DNA of 21,504 nucleotides from CAYGTK01 sp964352775 (GTDB lineage: Bacteria > Bacteroidota > Bacteroidia > Chitinophagales > CAIOSU01): contig CAYGTK010000048.1 in assembly GCA_964352775.1 (NCBI GenBank), positions 1 through 21,504 on the forward strand, given 5' to 3'. A program made the translations under genes and the position numbers. Positions 14,773-21,504 of this stretch are shown piece by piece (position 1 is the first letter of the stretch; each line of letters begins with the position of its first letter). The notes below the pieces were generated by a model. The model saw only the letters and a list, made by a program, of their open reading frames with translations, had not been told where the DNA came from and did no database searches.

Positions 14773-16596
14773 ATGAAAAACCTAAGCACTTTACTATTGG
14801 TTGTATTAACCGCGACTTTTGCGGCAGCACAACCATGTACAGACATCTTCTTCTCTGAGTATGTTGAAGGAAGCAGCAACAGCAAAGCCCTAGAAATATA
14901 CAACCCTACTAATTCAGCTATCGATCTGAATGACTACACTTTCCAATTGTATGCTCTGTCGGGTTCTGGAAACTTCAGTCCTCCATTTGTTCACCGATTC
15001 AATGCTATTATTCAACCTGGTGGAGTATTCGTTGTTGGAAACCCTAATGCAACTGTTGCAGGCATTACTTCTGTAGCAGATACCTTAGCGGAACTAACCA
15101 ACTATAACGGGAACGATGCATTAGTTATCCTAAATATGAACGGAGACACCGTTGATGCTATTGGTGAATGGGGTGTTAACCCAGGTGCTAGTAATAATTG
15201 GCCAGTAGGCGCTGGTGCAACTAACGAGTTTACACTAGTTCGTAAGGTAGGTGTTCAAGGCGGTACTCCTGATTGGAGTGTTGGTGCTACCCAGTGGGAC
15301 GTTGAGCCGCAAAATACGTTCTCATTCTTAGGAAGCCACAGCATGACACCTTGTGGACCAATTGTAGATACATTAGTACGCTTCGCTCCAATAAGCAAGT
15401 CAATTGCTGAAGAAGGTGGTTCGGTTAATATTGATATGAACGTTAACGTACCTGGTTTGATGGCCAACTTTAGTGTAGAGGTTGTTCTTCTTTCGGGCGA
15501 TACTTCTACCATTGATGGTTTTACTGGTGGTACTGCTGTTTTCTTTGGTACGAACATGATGAGCTTAACTATTCCTATTGTTGACGATACTTTAAACGAG
15601 CCAGCTGAGTCATTTACATTCGTACTTCGCAACATTCAGGGTGCACCTAATTACATCATTGGTGCAGATAGCATTTTCACACTAACAGTTAATGCTAGTG
15701 ATGCTCCAGTAGTTGCAGCGCCAGCATATAGCATTGGTACAGTGCTAGGTAATAGTGTAGAGTGCTATGCAGATAGCTTAGGTGTGGAATGTACGGTTCG
15801 CGGAACAGTCATCAGTCCAAATTATCGTGTTGGAACACCATTAGATTTTTATATAAATGATGGCACTGGTGGACTTGGCGTGTTTTCTCCATCTGATAAC
15901 TTTGGTTATACAGTAAATGAGGGTGACTCAATTGAGATTACTGGTACTATAGGCCAATTCTCTGGAAAATCACAAATAGGTTTCATTACTGCCATAAATG
16001 TATTAGGTACAGGGTCCGTTCCTGCTCCTTTAGTAGTTCAAGATCTTGACGAGTCAACAGAAGCCACCTTAGTAACAATGGAGAACTTGACCTTTGTAAG
16101 CTCGACAGGCACAACAGACTTTACTTGGAAAGTAAGAAACCAAGGCGGGGATGAATATGAACTTTTCTTTGATAAAGACCTTTTTCCGGTTGAACCACCG
16201 CAGCCAAGTACTCTGTTCACTGCTACAGGTGTTGGTGCGCAATTCTATTTCTCTATAATGGCAGATCCTGCTATGGATCCTGATCCGTGTGACCGATTCT
16301 ACCAAATATATGTACGCCAAACTAGCGATATATCAGTTGGAATAGAGGAAAGTGTATTGAGCAGTATCAATGTATTCCCTAACCCTACAGCAAGTGCATT
16401 GAGCATTAGCAGCCCTATCGCTATCGATGCTATCACTGTATTTGACCTAGCAGGTAAAGAAATGTCAGGAATGAGCTGGAATGTTAACGGTACATCTGCT
16501 ACTGCTGATGTAAGTACCTTGAACAGAGGCCGCTACTTCGTTCAGTTTGAAGTAGAAGGAACTAAAGTAGTACGTTCGTTCACTGTTATTCGCTAG
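14773..16596 (+). CDS. Secreted lamin-tail / Calx-beta-like / OB-fold protein with T9SS sorting domain
   Basis: A 607-residue cell-surface protein with no catalytic domain that I can see. After the signal peptide (to about residue 20), residues 22-188 form a lamin tail domain: DIFFSEYVEGSSNSKALEIY (24-43), DLNDYTFQLY, GGVFVVGNP, GNDALVILNMNGDTVDAIGE (113-132). Residues about 198-310 look Calx-beta-like (SIAEEGGSVNIDMNV; VDDTLNEPAESFTFVL, 270-285). Residues about 318-412 resemble a nucleic-acid-type OB fold (CTVRGTVISPNYRVGTPLDF, 340-359; EGDSIEITGTIGQFSGKSQI), with a following beta segment to about 520. Residues 530-607 are a T9SS type A sorting domain (INVFPNPTASALSI; GRYFVQFEVEG). LTD plus OB is the non-catalytic half of ExeM/NucH nucleases, so a DNA-binding or scaffolding role for the nucleases upstream is inferred. 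It is rich in GGT, GTT and AAC codons, suggesting strong expression. Confidence 0.85.
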   Translation: MKNLSTLLLVVLTATFAAAQPCTDIFFSEYVEGSSNSKALEIYNPTNSAIDLNDYTFQLYALSGSGNFSPPFVHRFNAIIQPGGVFVVGNPNATVAGITSVADTLAELTNYNGNDALVILNMNGDTVDAIGEWGVNPGASNNWPVGAGATNEFTLVRKVGVQGGTPDWSVGATQWDVEPQNTFSFLGSHSMTPCGPIVDTLVRFAPISKSIAEEGGSVNIDMNVNVPGLMANFSVEVVLLSGDTSTIDGFTGGTAVFFGTNMMSLTIPIVDDTLNEPAESFTFVLRNIQGAPNYIIGADSIFTLTVNASDAPVVAAPAYSIGTVLGNSVECYADSLGVECTVRGTVISPNYRVGTPLDFYINDGTGGLGVFSPSDNFGYTVNEGDSIEITGTIGQFSGKSQIGFITAINVLGTGSVPAPLVVQDLDESTEATLVTMENLTFVSSTGTTDFTWKVRNQGGDEYELFFDKDLFPVEPPQPSTLFTATGVGAQFYFSIMADPAMDPDPCDRFYQIYVRQTSDISVGIEESVLSSINVFPNPTASALSISSPIAIDAITVFDLAGKEMSGMSWNVNGTSATADVSTLNRGRYFVQFEVEGTKVVRSFTVIR

Positions 16597-16621
16597 TACT
16601 AGCTTAAGATAAATAAGAAAA

Positions 16622-16649
16622 GGGCTCCGAATTTCGGAGCCCTTTTTTT
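16622..16649. terminator. Strong bidirectional rho-independent terminator
   Basis: GGGCTCCGA, a three-base loop, TCGGAGCCC, then seven T on the plus strand. Four A precede the stem, giving a T-tract on the other strand too. The nine-pair GC-rich stem lies between the convergent genes ending at 16596 (plus) and 16681 (minus) and should stop transcription from both. Confidence 0.93.
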
Positions 16650-16680
16650 GTGCCTAATAGCGGCCTTATCTAGTAGATGG

Positions 16681-16992
16681 TCAGTCTTTCTTAGCGGGGG
16701 CAATATACTGCTGTAAGCTCTTTACGTAGTTCTCAAAAGCAGTTATCCCTTTTTGGGTGATGCTGCAAGTAGTTTGCGGATAACTATCACTAAACTGCTT
16801 CTTAACACTAATATATCCTGCAGCTTCCAGTTTCTTTACTTGAATGCTTAAGTTACCTGCCGTTGCTCCAGTTTCCTTTTTAATGAATGGAAAGTCGGCC
16901 GACTCTAGGTCTAACAACAAGGCTATTATGGCTAAGCGCAATTGAGAGTGTAATAAAGGGTCGAGGTTACTGAACCTAGTCATTCTTGGCAT
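16681..16992 (-). CDS. Winged-helix transcriptional regulator (HTH_27-type)
   Basis: A 103-residue single-domain winged-helix protein: FSNLDPLLHSQLRLAIIALL (7-26), DFPFIKKETGATAGNLSIQV (33-52, helix-turn-helix), KKLEAAGYISVKKQF (53-67, leading into the wing), TTCSITQKGITAFENYV (73-89). The phrase 'LDPLLHSQLRL...TGATAGNLSxHxxKLE' marks the small ArsR/MarR-like regulators common in Bacteroidota; the usual H of the recognition helix is Gln here. It overlaps the 3' end of the membrane-protein gene. ATG at 16983 (MTRFSN) gives a more typical N-terminus and an 8-nt overlap; ATG at 16992 adds MPR. I keep the longer form but think the shorter equally likely. Such regulators are usually encoded with the membrane protein they control or serve. 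Confidence 0.88.
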   Translation of the reverse strand: MPRMTRFSNLDPLLHSQLRLAIIALLLDLESADFPFIKKETGATAGNLSIQVKKLEAAGYISVKKQFSDSYPQTTCSITQKGITAFENYVKSLQQYIAPAKKD

Positions 16993-17557
16993 TTTTCAAT
17001 AGAATACCAGGTACGATATAGCCTAAGAAGATGGCTAAACTGTACAGTAGGGATGTATATCCTGGCAAATAGAATAGACTGAACATGCCGATCACCCAAA
17101 ATACTATTCCTCCTATCATTAAAGGTTTGAAGCCAAGAGCCATACCAGAAACAAAAGTAGGTAAGCCTACTAATAGTAGTATGTATGGGCTAGGGTTTAA
17201 CTTAAATGGTACAGTAGCAAAAATCAGCAGTATCAGTGTGATAATAGTACCACCCCACAGGTATGATAATAGCTTATCTACCAAAGAAGAAGCACCATCA
17301 ACCTTCCGTTTCGAACTTGCATGGATGCCAGTAATAACGCCGCCAACGGTTCCAGCAATGGGCCACACCACCCAGAAGTAGTCAAAACTCATTTGATGCT
17401 GCAGAATGAATTCTACAATGCCTGCTGTGCACATTAATGCTCCCCAAACTAGAAAGTAGAAGCTATTGTGTTGGTAGTTCTTTTTTGCTCGCCCTATCAT
17501 CTCTTGGATGATGGCTAAGCTTTCTTGTGGTTCTAAAGTTTGTTCGTTTGTTTTCAT
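16976..17557 (-). CDS. Multi-pass membrane protein paired with a winged-helix regulator
   Basis: A 193-residue integral membrane protein of no known function. A soluble N-terminus (about 1-30, ESLAIIQEMIGRAKKNYQHN) is followed by about six hydrophobic segments: near 32-52, 60-80, 95-113, 122-139, 145-163 and 168-186, the C-terminus being KNAKND. There is no catalytic motif, metal site or transporter signature that I recognise. The opening helix and the arrangement resemble the Bacteroidota membrane proteins encoded directly upstream of small HTH_27 regulators, sometimes described as sensor or permease-like partners, but this is only contextual. Its end overlaps the regulator gene. It has the best promoter in the window, TTG-N20-TACATTTG. 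Confidence 0.82.
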   Translation of the reverse strand: MKTNEQTLEPQESLAIIQEMIGRAKKNYQHNSFYFLVWGALMCTAGIVEFILQHQMSFDYFWVVWPIAGTVGGVITGIHASSKRKVDGASSLVDKLLSYLWGGTIITLILLIFATVPFKLNPSPYILLLVGLPTFVSGMALGFKPLMIGGIVFWVIGMFSLFYLPGYTSLLYSLAIFLGYIVPGILLKNAKND

Positions 17558-17579
17558 GGTAGAGTATTTGATGATTCTT

Positions 17580-17610
17580 CAAATGTAAACTAGTTTATTT
17601 TATAAACCAA
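17580..17610 (-). promoter_or_regulatory. Bacteroidota sigma-ABfr-type promoter of the membrane protein/regulator pair
   Basis: On the minus strand TTG (17610-17608) is followed after exactly 20 nt by TACATTTG (17587-17580), both parts fitting the Bacteroidota consensus (TTG at -33, TAnnTTTG at -7). The ATG at 17557 is 22 nt downstream of the box. Confidence 0.8.
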
Positions 17611-17640
17611 ATTATTTATCTCTCTACAGACTATTTGTTG

Positions 17641-17673
17641 TTGGGTTAACCAAACTTATATCTACTACCTTTG
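17641..17673 (+). promoter_or_regulatory. Promoter of the trkA-trkH operon
   Basis: TACCTTTG (17666-17673) is a perfect TAnnTTTG box, 29 nt before the trkA ATG. A TTG (17641-17643) lies 22 nt upstream, slightly longer than usual. The palindrome GGTTAACC (17644-17651) directly follows this TTG and could be an operator, though nothing shows it is used. Confidence 0.6.
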
Positions 17674-17702
17674 CAGCGCAGTAATAAAGGCTGCTAACAG
17701 TT

Positions 17703-19043
17703 ATGCGCATAATCATTGCAGGGGCAGGGGAAGTAGGCTATCACTTGGCAGAGTTACTTTCAACAGATGATCAAGACATCTATCTTATCGATCAAGATGA
17801 AGAACGCCTGCAACATGTGCAGAATCGCCTTGATGTAATTACCATTACCGGTGATGCTAAGTCGTTTTCCATTTTGAAAACAGCTAAAGTAGATGGTTGT
17901 GATCTTCTGATAGCAGTTACCTCTTCTGAAGAGGCCAACTTTTATGTATGCGCATTGGGTAAAAAGCTTGGAGCCAAAACTACCATAGCTCGATTCAGTA
18001 ATACTGAAATACACGACCCGAAGAACCGTGCGGTTTTTAAAGATATGGGAATTGATACCATCGTATCACCTACAGAATTAGCCTCTAACGAAATTGAACG
18101 CCTCATACAGCATTCGGCATTTACCGATAGTTTTGATTTTGAAGATGGAAGGCTTTCTGTGTTCGGAATTGCTGTAGATGGAGACTCTCCCGTGGTGAAT
18201 CACAAGGTGCGCGATACTGATCTGCTTAGCCCTGGGTTCATTTATAAGCCCATTGCCATTCAGCGGCAGAATAAAACCTTAATTGCAAAGGGCGATACCG
18301 TCATACGGACAAAAGACATTGTGTACTTCATTACTGATAAAGAGCATACCAATGATGTACTGAACATCTGTGGTAAGAACTGTTTCGATATTGAAACGGT
18401 GATGATATTAGGTGGTAGTAGGATAGGTTTACTTACGGCGCAAATGCTAGAGAAGAAGTACAAGGTCACCATAATAGAGCAAGACCGTAAGCGCTCAGAA
18501 GAGCTTGCTCAAATGCTGAACAATACTTTGGTATTGAATTTTGATGGACGTGATATTGATACGCTTTTAGAAGAAGGTTTATCAGACATGGATGCGTTTA
18601 TCGCCGCTACTAATGATTCGGAGACCAACATCATTACTTCGCTTATGGCTAAATCACATGGTGTGAAAAAGGCGATAGCACGCGTAGAGAATATTGACTA
18701 CTTCAACATAACCCACAACATAGGTATTGATACCTTGATAAATAAGAAAGTGATTGCGGCTAGTGAAATATTCCGCCACGTTCGTCAAGGAGATGTAAGT
18801 GCCATTGCTAACCTGCATGGGGTAGATGGCGAGATAATTGAGTTTATTGTAAAGGCAGGTAGCAAGGTAACTAAGCGACCTATCAAAAAACTAGGCTTTC
18901 CTGATGATGCTCATATTGCTGGAGTGATGCGTAACGATAAGGCTCATTTCCCGCTAGGTGATTTTGAGATACAGGCAGGTGATAAAGTAATTGTATTCTC
19001 CTTGAATGATGCTATTCACAAAGCCGAACGTTTCTTCGTGTGA
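17703..19043 (+). CDS. trkA: Trk potassium uptake system NAD-binding regulatory subunit TrkA
   Basis: Cytoplasmic gating subunit that binds NAD(H)/ATP and controls TrkH-mediated potassium uptake. The 446 residues form two RCK (TrkA-N plus TrkA-C) repeats, the usual full length. The first Rossmann fold opens MRIIIAGAGEVGYHLAELL (1-19), with acidic Asp30 in YLIDQDEERL and TGDAKSFSIL (49-58), then DLLIAVTSSEEANF (67-80). The first TrkA-C spans about 145-225. The second Rossmann opens TVMILGGSRIGLLTAQML (232-249), with IIEQDRKRSEELA and FDGRDIDTLLEEGL (280-293), and the second TrkA-C spans about 365-445 (GDFEIQAGDKVIVFSLND, 419-436). The stop overlaps the trkH start (GTGA), as expected for subunits of one complex. 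Confidence 0.97.
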   Translation: MRIIIAGAGEVGYHLAELLSTDDQDIYLIDQDEERLQHVQNRLDVITITGDAKSFSILKTAKVDGCDLLIAVTSSEEANFYVCALGKKLGAKTTIARFSNTEIHDPKNRAVFKDMGIDTIVSPTELASNEIERLIQHSAFTDSFDFEDGRLSVFGIAVDGDSPVVNHKVRDTDLLSPGFIYKPIAIQRQNKTLIAKGDTVIRTKDIVYFITDKEHTNDVLNICGKNCFDIETVMILGGSRIGLLTAQMLEKKYKVTIIEQDRKRSEELAQMLNNTLVLNFDGRDIDTLLEEGLSDMDAFIAATNDSETNIITSLMAKSHGVKKAIARVENIDYFNITHNIGIDTLINKKVIAASEIFRHVRQGDVSAIANLHGVDGEIIEFIVKAGSKVTKRPIKKLGFPDDAHIAGVMRNDKAHFPLGDFEIQAGDKVIVFSLNDAIHKAERFFV

Positions 19044-20503
19044 GAAAGCTCATCAACTATAAAGTTGTAACTCATACAGTAGGCTCATTGCTTATCATTT
19101 GTGGTCTTTTGATGTTTACGGCCATTCCCTTTTCTATTTTTTTTGGAGAAGGTGGTTTACTACCAATGGCTATTTCAGGGGCAGTTACAACCTTAGTCGG
19201 CTTTTTGGCTTGGGTATTTACTCGTAATGCGTCAGACGATGAGATTCGTAAGCGCGATGGCTATTTAACCGTAACACTAGGGTGGTTATTTATGGCTTTG
19301 TTTGGAACATTGCCCTATGTATTAAGTGGAGCCATACCCGACTATACCAATGCCTTTTTTGAGACTATGAGTGGCCTTACCACAACGGGGGCCAGTATAT
19401 TGAACGATATTGAGTCGCTGCCTAAAGGGATATTATTTTGGCGTAGCATGACCCAATGGATTGGGGGGATGGGGATAATTGTATTGACGATAGCTATTTT
19501 GCCCCTACTAGGTATTGGCGGTATGGAGTTATTTATTGCCGAAGCACCCGGGCCTACAAAAGATAAAATACACCCTAGAATTAAAGAGACAGCCAAGCGC
19601 CTTTGGGTGATATACGTGGCGCTTACCGTTCTACAAACTATACTGTTATGGGTGGCGGGCATGACTTTTTACGATGCCATTAACCACGCGCTTACTACCA
19701 TGAGTACAGGTGGCTTCTCCACCAAGCAAGCAAGTGTGGGGCATTTCGATTCTGCTTGGATACACTATATAATTATCGTATTCATGTTCTTAGCGGGTAC
19801 TAATTTTACGATGTTGTACTTTGGTTTTAAAGGCCGATTAGACATACTTAAGCGTAACGATGAGTTTAAATGGTATGTGCTAACGGTGCTCTTTTTATTG
19901 ACTATAGTTTCAGCGTCAGTTTATCAAATAAGTGATTTACCCGTAGAAGAAGCGTTTAGAAGCGCATTATTTCAAGTAGTATCTATACTAACCACTACAG
20001 GCTATGCTACGGCCGATTTTACCAGCTGGGGTACGTTTATGACCTTGGTATTCTTTGTGCTCATTTTCTTAGGAGCATCAGCAGGATCTACTAGTGGTGG
20101 TTTTAAATTGGTGCGTATTGTTTTGTTAATGAAGAATGGTTTTAGCGAATTCAAACGCCGTTTGCACCCTAAGGCTATCATTCCCGTTCGTATGAATGGG
20201 GAAGCCGTAAGTAGTCAGCAGATTTATAATTTGCTAGCATTCCTGCTATTATACATTTTCATTTTTGTGGTTGGCTCCATATTAATGGCTGCACAGGGTG
20301 TAGGTTTTGAAGAATCAATAAGCTCTGTAGCCACCTCGCTAAGTAATGTGGGGCCAGGTATTGGTAGCATTGGCCCTAGCCATTCCTTCTATGAGTTGCC
20401 AGCTTTAGGGAAATGGATATTGGCCTTTTTAATGCTGGTAGGTCGTTTAGAAATATTTACCGTACTCATCATTTTTACGCCGTATTTCTGGCGTAGGAAT
20501 TAG
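19040..20503 (+). CDS. trkH: Trk potassium channel/transporter subunit TrkH
   Basis: Inner-membrane potassium-translocating subunit. The 487 residues carry four membrane-pore-membrane repeats with the four selectivity-filter segments: TTTGASI (114-120), TMSTGGFST (220-228), TTTGYATAD (318-326) and SNVGPGIGS (435-443). Other TrkH landmarks are FWRSMTQWIGGMGIIVL (133-149), FMFLAGTNF (248-256) and GASAGSTSGGFKLVR (345-359), the last forming the intramembrane gate region before the fourth repeat. The start is GTG at 19040 inside the trkA stop, so production of the two subunits is linked. The organism probably imports potassium through this constitutive low-affinity system; no Kdp or TrkE component is seen nearby. 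Confidence 0.96.
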   Translation: MRKLINYKVVTHTVGSLLIICGLLMFTAIPFSIFFGEGGLLPMAISGAVTTLVGFLAWVFTRNASDDEIRKRDGYLTVTLGWLFMALFGTLPYVLSGAIPDYTNAFFETMSGLTTTGASILNDIESLPKGILFWRSMTQWIGGMGIIVLTIAILPLLGIGGMELFIAEAPGPTKDKIHPRIKETAKRLWVIYVALTVLQTILLWVAGMTFYDAINHALTTMSTGGFSTKQASVGHFDSAWIHYIIIVFMFLAGTNFTMLYFGFKGRLDILKRNDEFKWYVLTVLFLLTIVSASVYQISDLPVEEAFRSALFQVVSILTTTGYATADFTSWGTFMTLVFFVLIFLGASAGSTSGGFKLVRIVLLMKNGFSEFKRRLHPKAIIPVRMNGEAVSSQQIYNLLAFLLLYIFIFVVGSILMAAQGVGFEESISSVATSLSNVGPGIGSIGPSHSFYELPALGKWILAFLMLVGRLEIFTVLIIFTPYFWRRN

Positions 20504-20544
20504 GGCTTTCCCTTTAATCAATCACAGTATTTTTCCAATAAATA

Positions 20545-20572
20545 AGCCCCCATGCTAGCAGACATGAGGGCT
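20545..20572. terminator. Hairpin between convergent genes
   Basis: AGCCC-C-CATG, an eight-base loop, CATG-A-GGGCT: ten-position stem with one C/A mismatch, in the 99-bp gap between the trkH stop (20503) and the stop of the minus-strand gene (20603). On the minus strand it is followed by TTATTTATTGG, a loose T-rich tract, so it best serves the minus-strand gene. On the plus strand there is no T-tract. Confidence 0.55.
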
Positions 20573-20602
20573 CGGACTATTGAAAGAGAAAGGAAAGACG
20601 AA

Positions 20603-21504
20603 CTATTGGAAAATGATACGGCCTTGGCCTATCACCTCTTCGCGCGTTTCTACGCGAATAATGTATTGACCTGAAGTCAGGTCATTTCTGTTTAAATTAA
20701 TTTGCTGAGTACTGCCATCAATACTTTTACGCATTACTAGTTTACCACTCATATCGAATAATGATATACGGCCATCTTGCATGGACCTGTCCAATTGAAT
20801 AGTAGCATTACTACTGGTAAGGTTAGGGTAAATGCTTAGCTGTGGTATTTCGTTGCCACTTATACCATTTGGCGTATCAGCCTTAAATGGGCTGCTGGCG
20901 ATAAATGGAGCTGATAAAGTATCAGGCATAAAGTTGATATAGTTGGTGATATTGCGAAATGAGCCACCGATGTACAGCTTATCATCGTATGATTCGTAGC
21001 AATATATTGATCCGTCCATAGCACCAATGTATCCATTACCCTCTAGATAGCCTGCTGTATCAGTAAGTGAAATGAGGTTTTGACCATAAGAGCCATACAT
21101 AGGGTAGTAGAAGAATTCTCCAGAGATCATTATATCACCATTGGGTGCGCCAATTTGGGTGATCCTTGCAGAATCATTGCCCCATATCGACCAGCTTATC
21201 TGGCTTACCTGGTTAGTCCACATTTGGCCATCCCAAACGGATAAGCCGAATGTGTTAAAGTTAACGGTGTCTTCTACAAACTTACCGCCAGCCCAAACTT
21301 GCTTTTCGTGTTCGTATATGGAGTAAACGGGAAAGTCGACTCCGTTATCCATATTGTAGGGTAACAAGCCGCCATCCCATTGGGCAATATTTTTCACGGT
21401 TTCACCAGCTAGTTCCGTGAAAACCCCACCTATGTAGAGGTTTTGTCCGTGAACCGCTAGTGCTTCAATTGGTCCGTTAGCCTGCAGTAGGGGAGGGTTG
21501 GAGA
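20603..21504 (-). CDS. Secreted beta-propeller-like protein with T9SS sorting domain (5' end outside window)
   Basis: C-terminal 300 residues of a larger protein. The frame stays open to the right edge (SNPPLLQANGPIEALAVHG and on), so the GTG at 21397 is not its start. The visible part carries repeated blades built on a 'GG-F' phrase: YIGGVFTELAGETVKNIAQW, VWAGGKFVEDTV with LSVWDGQMW, MISGEFFYYP and LYIGGSFRNITNYI. This is the pattern of repeat proteins that fold as beta propellers in Bacteroidota secreted proteins. The last 80 residues are a T9SS type A sorting domain (LSIYPNLTSSNATIQL, GRISLFDMSGKLVMRK, LTSGQYIIRVETREE), so it is exported across the outer membrane and likely anchored there. 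No enzyme motif is seen. It converges on trkH and has no evident functional link to it. Confidence 0.88.
   Translation of the reverse strand, partial: SNPPLLQANGPIEALAVHGQNLYIGGVFTELAGETVKNIAQWDGGLLPYNMDNGVDFPVYSIYEHEKQVWAGGKFVEDTVNFNTFGLSVWDGQMWTNQVSQISWSIWGNDSARITQIGAPNGDIMISGEFFYYPMYGSYGQNLISLTDTAGYLEGNGYIGAMDGSIYCYESYDDKLYIGGSFRNITNYINFMPDTLSAPFIASSPFKADTPNGISGNEIPQLSIYPNLTSSNATIQLDRSMQDGRISLFDMSGKLVMRKSIDGSTQQINLNRNDLTSGQYIIRVETREEVIGQGRIIFQ

Noticed and set aside
15255..15635. Long open frame on the minus strand inside the lamin-tail gene (126 codons)
   Set aside because: It lies entirely antisense to a gene with clear domains and has no recognisable motif, promoter box or signal peptide. 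The other long antisense frames, at 1478-1828, 11518-11829 and 19342-19662, were rejected for the same reason.
17644..17651. Palindrome GGTTAACC as a regulator binding site
   Set aside because: Eight bases is easily chance in A/T-rich DNA, and no second copy with the same spacing is present near the regulator gene. I mention it only within the trkA promoter entry.
21398..21504. GTG at 21397 as the start of the right-edge gene
   Set aside because: The same frame continues upstream to the edge with propeller-like sequence (ALAVHGQNLYIGGVF), and no signal peptide follows the GTG, so the gene is cut by the window.

Overview
The window looks like chromosomal DNA of a marine-type Bacteroidota, most likely a member of the Flavobacteriia/Flavobacteriales. 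The evidence is three proteins with type IX secretion (T9SS) C-terminal sorting domains, a TonB-dependent receptor with a carboxypeptidase-regulatory N-terminal domain, DUF5689 and DUF4412-like families, a fused OlsF-type aminolipid synthase, and promoters of the Bacteroidota type (TAnnTTTG at -7) rather than -35/-10 with Shine-Dalgarno sites. I saw no rRNA, tRNA, CRISPR array, insertion sequence or phage gene. Gene order is dense and looks vertically inherited.

Left part (1-5007). An exported methionine sulfoxide reductase MsrA runs off the left edge on the minus strand. Divergent from it is a tightly overlapped run: a small secreted protein of unknown function, inorganic pyrophosphatase, and a TrmN6-like tRNA methyltransferase. 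Next come a two-domain O-/N-acyltransferase (OlsF-like, ornithine or glycine lipid synthesis) and a PlsC-type acyltransferase, translationally coupled through a GTGA overlap. This pair is probably a membrane-lipid unit.

Minus-strand block (4995-7808). In transcription order it holds a PAPS-type sulfotransferase, a DUF4412-like exported protein, a MarR regulator and a small lipoprotein. The last three are joined by 1-nt overlaps or gaps.

Central block (7872-16649). This is the most interesting part. On the minus strand a TonB-dependent receptor is followed 27 nt later by a DUF5689 plus jelly-roll lipoprotein. Divergently on the plus strand are an exported endonuclease/exonuclease/phosphatase (EEP) enzyme, an endonuclease I with a T9SS sorting domain, and a lamin-tail/OB-fold protein with a T9SS sorting domain. 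The two arms start from face-to-face promoters in a 167-bp gap (12051-12217). I infer an extracellular nucleic-acid capture, cutting and uptake locus. In it, the LTD and OB domains that sit in one polypeptide with the nuclease domain in ExeM/NucH-type nucleases are carried by separate proteins. A strong bidirectional terminator closes the block.

Right part (16681-21504). A small membrane protein and a winged-helix regulator form a minus-strand pair with a well-formed promoter. Divergent from them are trkA and trkH, the potassium uptake system, coupled by a GTGA overlap. After a hairpin, the 3' end of a beta-propeller-like T9SS-secreted protein enters from the right edge on the minus strand.
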